A stretch of DNA of 40,193 nucleotides, taken from contig CAMBRK010000039.1 in the NCBI GenBank assembly GCA_945870185.1, positions 1 to 40,193 of the forward strand. Direction: 5' to 3'. A model generated the notes under the pieces. That model did no database searches. It was not told the origin of the DNA and worked only from the letters and a program-made list of their open reading frames with translations. Positions 31,228-40,078 of this stretch are shown here, in pieces. Origin of the DNA: Aureispira sp. CCB-QB1. GTDB lineage: Bacteria; Bacteroidota; Bacteroidia; Chitinophagales; Saprospiraceae. A program made the position numbers and the translations under genes. Position 1 is the stretch's first letter. Each line of letters opens with the position of its first letter.

Positions 31228-34131
31228 ATGTATAATTATTCCATTTTAAGCATTTTTCTATTTTCTTTTTTTCCATTAAGCAGTCAATCTTTTAGATCTA
31301 CGGGTACCGAAAATTTGGACTTGCAATGGATAGTGAGATTGGATGATCATATTGAAATTAGAGAGTTGAAAAGTAAAATACCAGCTACATCATTAAGAGA
31401 TGTTACTTTCCGACAGTTGATGAAGGAGCCTCTTAATTTGTGGCTCATAGAGACGACCGTTGCCAACCAAAGAGAAATTATTAAAAGTATAAAATCATTT
31501 AGGGGCACAAGTTCAGTTCATCAAAACAGGATGATTACTTCCAGAAAGTCTCCCGATGATCCCCGCTTAAACCAACAATGGCAATATTCTAATGATGGTA
31601 CCAACGGAGTAGCTGGAGCAGATATGGAAATGTATCCAGCATGGGATTTTGCCACAGGTGGTATTACTATGTCGGGAGATACCATAGTAGTGTGTGTCAT
31701 AGATGATGGTATCAATGGAAATCACCCTGATATGAAAGAGAATATGTGGGTTAATCATAACGAAATTCCAAATAATGGTCAGGATGATGATGGTAATGGC
31801 TACACTGATGATTATCGGGGATGGAATATTACCACCAATAATGATGATGTTTGGAGTGGTGGTGGACATGGCACTCCTGTGGCAGGTATCATAGGTGCAA
31901 GAGGAAATAATGGGATAGGTGTTTCTGGTGTAAACTGGAATGTAAAACTCATGTCTGTCGACTACGTTTCTGCTAATGAAGCCAATGCACTTTCTTCATA
32001 TGCGTATGCTTACACAATGAGAAAATTGTACAACCAAACTCAAGGAAAAAAGGGAGCTTACATTGTAGCTACAAATGCATCTTGGGGTGTAGATGGTATA
32101 AAAGCAGAAGAGGCTCCGCTCTGGTGTGATCTATATGATAAGCTTGGTGAAATAGGCATCATGAATGTAGCAGCGACAACCAATAGTGACACGGACGTAG
32201 ATACAGAAGGAGATCTACCTACTTCTTGTACTTCAGAATTTTTGATATCGGTTACTAATCTGAATAAATCCGATGTTAAAATTTCTGGTGCAGGCTATGG
32301 GAGAAAGTCAATAGACCTAGGAGCATATGGGCATCAAGCCTTTACCGTGACTAGGAATGATTATGGCACATTTGGAGGAACATCAGGAGCAACTCCACAT
32401 GTAACAGGAGTCGTTGCTTTGCTATATTCATTGCAGTGTGCAGTCTTTGATTCTATAGTTATACATAATCCGTCGGGGGCTGCCTTAGTGGTGAAAGATA
32501 TGATCTTGCATGGAACTGAATTACTTCCGAGTCTCCAAAATGTAACCACCACGAATGGGAAATTAAATGCGTTCAGATCTATTTCTAATCTTAATACGCT
32601 TTGTACAAAAAATGCACCGCCTGCCGGTATTATCATTACACCTGAAGACGAAAAAGTTAAAATTTCTTGGATCCGAGGAAATGAAGCATTAGTAGCAATT
32701 AGATATAGAAAATCGGATGATTTCAACTGGACCGTTATTGAGCGATTTACAAACGGAGATTCTATTGGTGGATTGGATTTTTGTACTGAATATGAAGTAC
32801 AGATTGGAACTAAACTGGGAATGCTGTCAGGCGATTATAGTTATTCTAAATTTTTTACTACTTCAGGTTGCTGTACTTTACCGAATATAAGCAATATTGT
32901 TGCATCGGATGAAAGTATAGCATTTGAATGGTCTACCAATACTGCAGCCTTACTTAATATAAAATATAGGCCTTTTGATGAAAGCGAGTCACAATCAATC
33001 ATCGTCGGAACTAATTTTAATCTAGATGATTTGACAAAATGCAAAGCATACGTTTTTAATGTACAAGCACAATGTACTAAATATGGAAATCAATCAGAAG
33101 TGTCAGAAGATATTGTTATCTCTACCTCATGCGATCAATGTACAGAGCTAAATTATTGTTCCTTTAGTACTAAAAGTAATGACCAAGAATGGATTAGTGC
33201 TGTAAGTATAGATCAAGATACTTTTAAAACAACTACTTCACCATCGGGATATATTAATTATGCGGGTGCAAAAGAGTATACGCTAAAAATAGATAGTGTT
33301 TACAATATCAGTTTAACTCCAGAGTTTCAAGGCACTGCATTTAGCGAATACTTTTATGTTTATATAGATTATGATCAAAATGGACAATGGAGTGATAATG
33401 AACGTATATTTTATACTCCTAATGGTGTCAGAGAGACTGTATCTGGTCAGTTTGTGGTACCGAGAAATAGTAAAACAGGCTATACTAGAATGAGAGTAAT
33501 GATGTCATATGACTCCTTATCAGGTGGCTGTGATCAGCCAAAATTTGAATATGGAGAAGTGGAAGATTATTGTGTCAATATTTGGGCAAAAGAATGCATT
33601 TTTAATAGCGATATAAAATCAGTTCCTAGTACTTATAGTGTGAAATTCTATACAGAAATTCCATTACAAAGCTTAGATACTTTGATCGTTTTTTACCGCG
33701 AGTCAGGTGAAGAAAATTTTTCGGAAATAAAGTTGACTGACACATTGACCATCAATGAATTAAAAAAATGTACGGAATATGAATATTACTTTGAAAAATA
33801 TTGTGATGAATTCAATAAGTTCAGATCACCCATCAAGACTACAAAAACGCTTTGTAGCGATAATACAGAAAATGATATAGAAAACATAAATATTTTTCCT
33901 AACCCAACAGTTGACTACATCAAAATTTTTAATAATAATCAGTACGTTATAAATTTTAATGAGGTGGTTTTAAAAGATATAACCGGACGAAATTTTATTC
34001 CAGACATCAAATCAAAAGATGGAAATACGATGATAATGGATATGCGGGCCTTACCTTCAGGAATATATTCATTACAGTTTGGCCATCAAAATGGAATGAG
34101 TTTCAAAAGCATTAAAATTGTAAAGTTATAA
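31228..34131 (+). CDS. Secreted subtilisin-like (S8) serine protease with GEVED domain and T9SS sorting domain
   Basis: 967 aa from ATG 31228. Signal peptide 1-20, a pro-region, then the S8 catalytic domain: Asp159 in VIDDGI, His214 in GGHGTPVAG and Ser386 in GGTSGATPHV, all in place. The segment NNGQDDDGNGYTDDYRGWN is the acidic loop common in Bacteroidota S8 enzymes. Two fibronectin-like domains follow (~470-640), then a GEVED domain (~655-790) ending FEYGEVEDYCV, a further beta domain, and a T9SS type A sorting domain in the last ~83 residues (IFPNPTVDYIK...LPSGIYSLQF...KIVKL). An extracellular protease by inference, substrate unknown. It is divergent from the SPOR protein and convergent with the flippase. 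Confidence 0.93.
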   Translation: MYNYSILSIFLFSFFPLSSQSFRSTGTENLDLQWIVRLDDHIEIRELKSKIPATSLRDVTFRQLMKEPLNLWLIETTVANQREIIKSIKSFRGTSSVHQNRMITSRKSPDDPRLNQQWQYSNDGTNGVAGADMEMYPAWDFATGGITMSGDTIVVCVIDDGINGNHPDMKENMWVNHNEIPNNGQDDDGNGYTDDYRGWNITTNNDDVWSGGGHGTPVAGIIGARGNNGIGVSGVNWNVKLMSVDYVSANEANALSSYAYAYTMRKLYNQTQGKKGAYIVATNASWGVDGIKAEEAPLWCDLYDKLGEIGIMNVAATTNSDTDVDTEGDLPTSCTSEFLISVTNLNKSDVKISGAGYGRKSIDLGAYGHQAFTVTRNDYGTFGGTSGATPHVTGVVALLYSLQCAVFDSIVIHNPSGAALVVKDMILHGTELLPSLQNVTTTNGKLNAFRSISNLNTLCTKNAPPAGIIITPEDEKVKISWIRGNEALVAIRYRKSDDFNWTVIERFTNGDSIGGLDFCTEYEVQIGTKLGMLSGDYSYSKFFTTSGCCTLPNISNIVASDESIAFEWSTNTAALLNIKYRPFDESESQSIIVGTNFNLDDLTKCKAYVFNVQAQCTKYGNQSEVSEDIVISTSCDQCTELNYCSFSTKSNDQEWISAVSIDQDTFKTTTSPSGYINYAGAKEYTLKIDSVYNISLTPEFQGTAFSEYFYVYIDYDQNGQWSDNERIFYTPNGVRETVSGQFVVPRNSKTGYTRMRVMMSYDSLSGGCDQPKFEYGEVEDYCVNIWAKECIFNSDIKSVPSTYSVKFYTEIPLQSLDTLIVFYRESGEENFSEIKLTDTLTINELKKCTEYEYYFEKYCDEFNKFRSPIKTTKTLCSDNTENDIENINIFPNPTVDYIKIFNNNQYVINFNEVVLKDITGRNFIPDIKSKDGNTMIMDMRALPSGIYSLQFGHQNGMSFKSIKIVKL

Positions 34132-34192
34132 ATCTATTGATAAGCACCGGTTACTCATTTTAATATTTATTTTGTCATCAATCCAAAGTAAT

Positions 34193-35659
34193 TTACTTTC
34201 TAGTTAATGATTTCCGAATCTGTAAAATTTCATTTTTCATGATGAAAAAAACTAAGATTAGAAATAATAAAATTATAGAAGCATTGATAAAAATCTGATT
34301 TCTAAAAAAGTAAAACGAAATCAATGAAAAGCAGGTAGCCATCATAATAAATATACCTATTTTGCCATATTCATAGGGTACAGGATATACTTTGTGCCCT
34401 AGAAACCAAGAAATAAAAGCCATGCTAAAATATGTAAATAGGGTAGCCAAAGCAGCACCTTGAATACCAAGGATAGGAATAAAAACCAAGAGACTTATAA
34501 TGGTTATAATAGCCCCAAAAATACTCAAGTACATGCCGTATCTTGTTCGGTCAGTAAGCTTATACCAAATAGAAAGATTCATATAAACACCTGAAAATAA
34601 ATTGGCTAAGAGTATGATAGGTACTATTAATAAGCCATCAAGATATTCTTTTTGTTTGATAAAAAGCGATGCAATTAAATCAACATAACCAACTATACAA
34701 ACCATAAAAGTTGCCCCAAATAATACAAACCATGTCATGATTTTACTGTACTTTTCATAGGCATCATCGTGCTTGGCTTGATTAAAAAAGAAAGGTTCGG
34801 CGCCCATTCTAAATGCTGTGATGTAAAGCGTCATAAAGACTCCAAGTTTATAACATGCAGCATAGATTCCGTTGGAGTTTTCATCGATCAATTTAGGAAT
34901 CAAAAGCTTATCAGCATTTTCATTAATAATGTAAGCAAATCCACCTATCATAATTGGCAAACCATAATTTAATAATTTATAGATGATCTCTTTATTCCAT
35001 GACCATTTTATTTTGAAAATTTCTGGAAGCAGGCACAAGAAAGTAAATACACTTGTTGCTAGATTAGCGTAAAACAAATGGATGATTTCGGGCCTGAATT
35101 TGGGTTCAAAGCCCAATAGAACGGGTAGTTTGCTTTGTATAGCATTTAAATACGGTATGATCAAGAATATAATTGCAGTAACGATGAATAAGAACAGAAT
35201 ATTTATGATCTTCAGTGTAAAAAATCTGATTGGTCTACCAGAAACTCTTAGCAAAGCAAATGGAATAACTACCAATGTGTCCAAAAAAGTAACTCCTAAA
35301 AGCACTTTTAGAAATATGGGATCACTTAAACCAAAAAACGAAGTTAACGATGAAGAAAAAACAAATCCAAGTAGTAGAAATAAAGTACTACTCGTTAAAA
35401 TGAGCATAAACGAAGCTGAAATTACCTTACTTTTGTCTTGCTCTGATGTGTAAAATCTGAAAAAAGCGGTCTCTAGTCCTAAGGTTAAGATGACATTGAT
35501 AAAAGCAGCATATACGTACCATGTGGTTTGGGCAGAGAACTCTTTTGTTGACAATACTGAAGTCAGTACAGGCATTAATAAAAAATTGATCAATCTAGGT
35601 AAAACTGAAGCCAAACCGTAGATTACTGTATCTTTAAAAAACCTAGTTAATGAACTCAC
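34193..35659 (-). CDS. Polysaccharide/lipid-linked oligosaccharide flippase (Wzx/PST family)
   Basis: 488-aa integral membrane protein with about 12-14 hydrophobic helices, of the MOP superfamily (Wzx/PST polysaccharide export). The N-terminus FFKDTVIYGLASVLPRLINFLLMPVLT is typical of this group. It would move lipid-linked oligosaccharide repeat units across the inner membrane. No glycosyltransferase or polymerase gene is near, so the glycan is unknown and the gene is unlinked from a biosynthesis cluster. The N-terminal ATG at 35659 is a good start. It is divergent from the LEA-like gene across a 177-base AT-rich region without a clear promoter on either strand. Confidence 0.88.
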   Translation of the reverse strand: MSSLTRFFKDTVIYGLASVLPRLINFLLMPVLTSVLSTKEFSAQTTWYVYAAFINVILTLGLETAFFRFYTSEQDKSKVISASFMLILTSSTLFLLLGFVFSSSLTSFFGLSDPIFLKVLLGVTFLDTLVVIPFALLRVSGRPIRFFTLKIINILFLFIVTAIIFLIIPYLNAIQSKLPVLLGFEPKFRPEIIHLFYANLATSVFTFLCLLPEIFKIKWSWNKEIIYKLLNYGLPIMIGGFAYIINENADKLLIPKLIDENSNGIYAACYKLGVFMTLYITAFRMGAEPFFFNQAKHDDAYEKYSKIMTWFVLFGATFMVCIVGYVDLIASLFIKQKEYLDGLLIVPIILLANLFSGVYMNLSIWYKLTDRTRYGMYLSIFGAIITIISLLVFIPILGIQGAALATLFTYFSMAFISWFLGHKVYPVPYEYGKIGIFIMMATCFSLISFYFFRNQIFINASIILLFLILVFFIMKNEILQIRKSLTRK

Positions 35660-35836
35660 CCCTTATTTCTTCATTTATGACGACAAAAGTGCAAATAATT
35701 ACCATTTTTAAACTATAAAAGTATGCTAAAATTGTTTTTTTAATTTAAATATATGAATAAACGTGAATTACGCTAAAATTATTGAAATAATTCAAAATAA
35801 AACTTTAACTTTACCATTTAATAAAATATACAAAAC

Positions 35837-36952
35837 ATGAGTTTTTTAAGTTCTCTAAAGAGATTGTTTTTTACAACAGAATCAGTAGCTAAATCTGCTG
35901 TTGACAAAGCGGTGGATTACACCAAAGAAAAAGCAGGAGATATTGTAGAGGCTGCAAAAGAAACAGCCGTAGACTTGGGAGAAAAAACATCTGGTTTGAG
36001 AGAAGCTGTTGTTGAAAAAGCAACTATCGCTTATGATAAAGTAGAATTTGTTACTGAAAAAGTAATGGAAAAAGCTAGTGGTGTAGCTGAAACAGCATGG
36101 GAGAAAACTAAAGATGTAGCTGAAAACGTTGCTGATGCGGCGGGTAAAGCTGTAGATAAAGTGGAAGGTATGGCTGAGTTAACATGGGAAAAAGCTAGAG
36201 ATGTAGCATCAGATGCTGGATCAAAAACTGCATATGTAGTCTCCAAAGGTACTGAAATAGAGGACTCAGGGATGACTAAAGCAAGCGAGAGCCTTTCAAA
36301 TGCCGATGATTTTGTAGAGTCATCATATCATCAAGTAGCTGATGTAGCATCTTCTAGTACAGAAACAGTAGGAGACAAATTAGCTAGTCTTTTGGAAAAT
36401 TCAAAAGAAGCAGCTTCGTCAGCAGTAGACAAAATATCTGATAGTGAATTTGTCAAAAAAGCTGGGGCAGTTGCAGAGAATGTTGGTGCAAAAGTGATGG
36501 AGACAGGAGGTGCTGCATTAGATAAAGCTGCAGAGATTTCTGAAAATGTAGGGGGTAAAGTATTTGAAGCTGCAGATGTAGCTTGGGATAAAATAGGAAA
36601 TGTCAAGGATGCCATTACTGAAAAGGCCAAAGAGGTTGCAGGTGATTTATCTCAAAAATTTGATGAGACAGTAAAAAAAGCTGAGACATTCTTGGCTGAA
36701 GAAGATGCAAAGCCTAAAAAAGATTTTGCAGATGAAACATTGAGCACTGGACCAGATTTATTAGCTGGTAAAGATGATTTTTTCTCAAAATCAAGTCAGT
36801 ATGCAGATGGCCACTATGATGCTTTTAGCGAAGGCAAAGTATCGGTAACAAACGCAACAGCATCTGAGAAACCAGCATCAAAAGCAGCAGGACAAGATGA
36901 TCATGACGGTGATGGAAATGAGTTAATAGATGATGCCATCATAGTTGAGTAA
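35837..36952 (+). CDS. LEA-like 11-mer repeat amphipathic helix protein
   Basis: A 371-aa, highly charged, Ala/Lys/Glu/Val-rich protein with no signal peptide or strong hydrophobic stretch. Residues ~20-135 can be read as consecutive 11-residue units (such as AVDKAVDYTKE, KAGDIVEAAKE, AWEKTKDVAEN, VADAAGKAVDK), and further on a 22-residue repeat (AENVGAKVMETGGAALDK / SENVGGKVFEAADVAWDK) is twice 11. This is the pattern of group 3 LEA and apolipoprotein-like amphipathic helices, which protect proteins or membranes in drying or stress. The C-terminus is acidic (DDHDGDGNELIDD). An ECF sigma factor gene follows after 31 bases, suggesting linked expression. Function is by analogy only. Confidence 0.72.
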   Translation: MSFLSSLKRLFFTTESVAKSAVDKAVDYTKEKAGDIVEAAKETAVDLGEKTSGLREAVVEKATIAYDKVEFVTEKVMEKASGVAETAWEKTKDVAENVADAAGKAVDKVEGMAELTWEKARDVASDAGSKTAYVVSKGTEIEDSGMTKASESLSNADDFVESSYHQVADVASSSTETVGDKLASLLENSKEAASSAVDKISDSEFVKKAGAVAENVGAKVMETGGAALDKAAEISENVGGKVFEAADVAWDKIGNVKDAITEKAKEVAGDLSQKFDETVKKAETFLAEEDAKPKKDFADETLSTGPDLLAGKDDFFSKSSQYADGHYDAFSEGKVSVTNATASEKPASKAAGQDDHDGDGNELIDDAIIVE

Positions 36953-36983
36953 AATTTTTACTTCTAAAATATCATAAAAGCAA

Positions 36984-37544
36984 ATGTCACCATTAATTGT
37001 AAATGGACGTACGGAAAAAGAAATCATAAAGGCTTGTCTGCAAGGCGACAGACAAGCTCAGCGTGATATATTCCATATGTACGCTGGCAAGATGATGGCA
37101 GTTTGCTTGAGGTACTCCAGACATAGGTTGGAGGCGGAAGATATACTTCAGGATGCTTTTGTAAAAGTATTTACACATCTTCATGAGTTCGAAAATTTTG
37201 GATCTTTTGAAGGATGGGTAAGAAAAATTATCGTAAATACAGCGATTAGAAATAATCAAAAAAAATCTTTTATACAAGAAGAAATCGGGCTTGAACATGT
37301 TAAGGAAGAGAGCGTGGGACCTGAAGTCTTTAGCACTTTGTCGGAAGAAGAGTTAATTAAATTAATATCAGCTCTCCCGGAAGGTTATAAAATGGTTTTC
37401 AATTTATTTGCCATTGAAGGCTATTCACACAAAGAAATCGGCGAACTTTTAAATATTGAAGAGTCAACTTCAAGGTCCCAATTAATGAAAGCTAGAAGAA
37501 TGCTTCAAGAAAAAGTAAACGAGTTATATACCATTGCAGTATGA
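36984..37544 (+). CDS. ECF-type RNA polymerase sigma factor
   Basis: A 186-aa sigma-70 family regulator of the extracytoplasmic function class. Region 2 is visible in QAQRDIFHMYAGKMMAVCLRYSRH, the EAEDILQDAFVKVF helix and the FEGWVRKIIVNTAI segment; region 4 is LPEGYKMVFNLFAIEGYSHKEIGELLNIEESTSRSQLMKARRML, a helix-turn-helix that reads the -35 box. Regions 1.1 and 3 are missing, as expected. Its stop codon overlaps the start of the next gene by four bases (ATGA), so the two products are translationally coupled, and the partner carries an anti-sigma-like N-terminus. It likely responds to an envelope signal. Targets unknown. Confidence 0.95.
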   Translation: MSPLIVNGRTEKEIIKACLQGDRQAQRDIFHMYAGKMMAVCLRYSRHRLEAEDILQDAFVKVFTHLHEFENFGSFEGWVRKIIVNTAIRNNQKKSFIQEEIGLEHVKEESVGPEVFSTLSEEELIKLISALPEGYKMVFNLFAIEGYSHKEIGELLNIEESTSRSQLMKARRMLQEKVNELYTIAV

Positions 37545-38875
37545 ATCAGTTAGACAAAATATTTAAACATAAACTAGAGCATTACCATGCGGACTTCCAT
37601 GATGATGCTTGGAACAAAATAGAAGCAAGATTACCAAAAGCTAAAAAATCTAACAGATTTTTTTGGCCCATATTGTCTTTGGTCTTAGTATTGCTTGTCG
37701 CAGGTAGAAGTGCTTTTTACTTCAATGATTCTGAAGTTCAAACGGGAAAAAATAATAGCACTTCAAAGCCAGATATTTTAGCTCAGACTACATCAGATAA
37801 TATTAAGAGTGAATTAACTGCGCAAACCATCTTTGACATTGCCCATACTGAAAATGTCTTGAGTCCACAGATAAATTGCACGGCTAAAAATGGATGGAAC
37901 ATGCATGCTTCTACAAAAAGCGAAACGACATCTTTAGATATTGAAAATGAAGATCAGCATGAACACATGGGATACAATGTCTCTCTTCAAACTGTGGCAC
38001 TTAACCATAGAGTTTCTTTTGAAATAGAAGCTATTGATAATGTACCATTAAATACTTTTTCTAATAGTCCATCCAATAAATTGAAATTTGTAACTGCTAT
38101 TGGAGGAAAAGAACCTGTAGCTAAAGCGTGTCCTTTTGTTTTAAATGCAAGAGATAAAAGTATGGATGTTTATTATTCTAGTGATTTTATTTGTAAATCA
38201 ATTTTGGGACCTGAGTCATTAAATTCATACAAGGGAATAAGAAATGAAACAGAATTACCTATGTATTCTTTTTCAGCTGGTTTCAGATTTGGATATAATT
38301 TGAGTTATAGGTGGAATTTACATACTGGATTAAATTATAGTCAGATTAATGAAAAGTTCCGTTACATTGACCCTGAATCAAATTCTACTAGGGTAATCAC
38401 AATAAAAGACTATATTTATGATAACGGAAGGATTATTGATAGCATTGTCACAGAAAAAACTGTAATAGTGCCAGGTACCACCATTCATACAGTGTACAAT
38501 AAAATAAGGACTATTGATATTCCTATCTTGGCCAGATATACTTTGATGGCAAATAGACATATGAGCTTATCTGCAGTATCAGGTGTTTTTATAAACGTAG
38601 CTTCATATCAGAAAGGAATGATATTAAGTCATGTTGATAATAAACCTGTGGATGTTTTGCAAGAAAATACAGATGGTAATATTATGTATAAAACCAATGT
38701 GGGAATAAGTTTATATGGCGGTCTTAGCATGGCATACCATTTATCTGGAAATACAGACTTTCTATTGGAGCCACATTATCGATGGCAAACTGAATCTATG
38801 ACGCACGAGTCATACCCTTTAGACCAAAAAATCAATACATTTGGACTAACTATAGGCTTAAGATATAAGTTCTAA
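37541..38875 (+). CDS. Membrane-anchored protein with anti-sigma-like N-terminus and C-terminal outer-membrane-type beta domain
   Basis: 444 aa. Residues 1-39 are a charged cytoplasmic-type segment (DDAWNKIEARLPKAKK), ~40-60 a single transmembrane helix, ~65-230 a low-complexity linker, and ~235-444 a beta-rich region (FSAGFRFGYNLSYRWNLHTGLNYSQIN ... FGLTIGLRYKF) resembling outer membrane beta-barrel proteins and ending in an aromatic C-terminal strand. The N-terminal part and the ATGA overlap with the sigma factor stop fit an anti-sigma or sigma-regulator role; the barrel-like part fits the outer membrane. One chain cannot easily satisfy both topologies, see findings. Not assigned to a named family. 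Confidence 0.72.
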   Translation: MNQLDKIFKHKLEHYHADFHDDAWNKIEARLPKAKKSNRFFWPILSLVLVLLVAGRSAFYFNDSEVQTGKNNSTSKPDILAQTTSDNIKSELTAQTIFDIAHTENVLSPQINCTAKNGWNMHASTKSETTSLDIENEDQHEHMGYNVSLQTVALNHRVSFEIEAIDNVPLNTFSNSPSNKLKFVTAIGGKEPVAKACPFVLNARDKSMDVYYSSDFICKSILGPESLNSYKGIRNETELPMYSFSAGFRFGYNLSYRWNLHTGLNYSQINEKFRYIDPESNSTRVITIKDYIYDNGRIIDSIVTEKTVIVPGTTIHTVYNKIRTIDIPILARYTLMANRHMSLSAVSGVFINVASYQKGMILSHVDNKPVDVLQENTDGNIMYKTNVGISLYGGLSMAYHLSGNTDFLLEPHYRWQTESMTHESYPLDQKINTFGLTIGLRYKF

Positions 38876-38977
38876 TTATTTAGTTTAGGAATGAGTTGAA
38901 AAAAAATTATTTATCAAGCAGCGTTTTGTCTATTTCAGGTATCTTTCATTTATCTTACCTTAACCAGCAAGTAAAAA

Positions 38978-39934
38978 GTGAAACCTGTTAATATTCAGTA
39001 TTATATTCTATTGCCATTAATTTTGTTTTTATCGTCTTGTTTCAAAGATAATACGGAGTTCATTCCTGATCAAAACCATTTGATTAATAGTGAGTTGTTA
39101 ATATCTGATTTAGTAGGTAAACCTGCATCACTTATTTTAGATTTGGAAGGAAAAACCTTTTTTCCACTTAATGAAAAGTTAGCAATTGAAATTCCTGATT
39201 CAAGTCTTGAGGACTACTTGGGCAATATTATAAGAGGTAAAATTAAAGTTGAAATTAACGAGTTAACATCTAGTAAAAAAAATCTACTTTCATGCCCAGA
39301 AAGTGTTACACATGATGAAATTTTAAACTGCTCTAAGCTTTTTAATATCAAAATTTATCACAACAATATCCCTGTCATTTATCAGAAGCCAATCAGCATT
39401 TATTTGAAGTCTGATGAAGTTGATGAAAATGTAAAATTGTTTATACTTTCTCATGGAGAAGCAGAGCAAAATTGGACAGAAGCCTTTCTAAATAATACCT
39501 TTGCATATGGAAATTGGAAACCAAATGAGGGAGAAGATTTGATACGAGGGTATAAATTTATTTTAGAGCAGGAAGCAGAATGGATTATGCTTGGAAGTTC
39601 GTTGGGTACAAGAGAAAAAAAATCTCTAAGTTTGGAAATTGAAAATACGCCATCAAAATTTAATACTAAAAATACTCTTGCGTTTTTTATCAGTGATGAT
39701 GATGTAAATGTTATTTTCAAAATGGATTACAACCCTATTGAAAAGAAATTTTACACCGATAAATCTATTAATAATGAACAAATTAAGGGTAAAATTGTAC
39801 TAATAGGCCAATTTGGTAAAGAAGCTTTTGAGTTTGGCATGACAAATGCTATTATTAATGCTGATAACTATGCTAAGGTTTTTGTAAAATTAGCTACCAA
39901 AGAAGAAATAAAAGCAATGCTTAACGCATTGTAA
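38978..39934 (+). CDS. Putative surface or periplasmic lipoprotein, function unknown
   Basis: 318 aa from GTG 38978. The signal peptide ends at the lipobox LSSC with Cys21, so it is a predicted lipoprotein. Residues ~50-100 (FPLNEKLAIEIPDSSLEDYLGNIIRGKIKVEINEL) have the pattern of a beta-sandwich domain seen in Bacteroidota lipoproteins, with an IP-x-x-x-L core, a Gly-N turn and a final K-V-E strand; this is recognition, not a motif match. The rest has no motif I know. It is 102 bases after the barrel protein on the same strand and closed by a terminator at 39978. A link to the sigma factor is possible, not shown. Confidence 0.7.
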   Translation: MKPVNIQYYILLPLILFLSSCFKDNTEFIPDQNHLINSELLISDLVGKPASLILDLEGKTFFPLNEKLAIEIPDSSLEDYLGNIIRGKIKVEINELTSSKKNLLSCPESVTHDEILNCSKLFNIKIYHNNIPVIYQKPISIYLKSDEVDENVKLFILSHGEAEQNWTEAFLNNTFAYGNWKPNEGEDLIRGYKFILEQEAEWIMLGSSLGTREKKSLSLEIENTPSKFNTKNTLAFFISDDDVNVIFKMDYNPIEKKFYTDKSINNEQIKGKIVLIGQFGKEAFEFGMTNAIINADNYAKVFVKLATKEEIKAMLNAL

Positions 39935-39938
39935 AAGC

Positions 39939-39959
39939 TAATACAGTTTTGCTGTATTA
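39939..39959 (+). other. Small hairpin after the lipoprotein gene
   Basis: TAATACAG and CTGTATTA form an 8-bp stem with a TTTTG loop. It has no T tract; it may be part of the 3' end structure before the terminator at 39978. Confidence 0.45.
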
Positions 39960-39977
39960 TATTCGTAAATGGGAACC

Positions 39978-40015
39978 GCCTGTCTGAAATAAAAGAATTT
40001 CGGGCAGGCTTTTTT
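39978..40015 (+). terminator. Strong intrinsic terminator after the lipoprotein gene
   Basis: GCCTGTCTGAAAT pairs with ATTTCGGGCAGGC over 13 bp (two G-U pairs), with an AAAAGA loop and a run of six Ts. It closes the transcript of the lipoprotein gene. Confidence 0.9.
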
Positions 40016-40078
40016 GTATCCGTAATATTTATATTCACTACGCACTTTAACCTGGATTATGCATTAGAAAATCTATTA

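Noticed and set aside
35770-35800. Short inverted repeat TTGAA/TTCAA before the LEA-like gene
   Set aside because: Five-base arms in AT-rich DNA are expected by chance; no promoter element supports it.
36031-36630. Two open reading frames opposite the LEA-like gene
   Set aside because: Low-complexity repeats on the coding strand leave the opposite strand open; no start context or family match.
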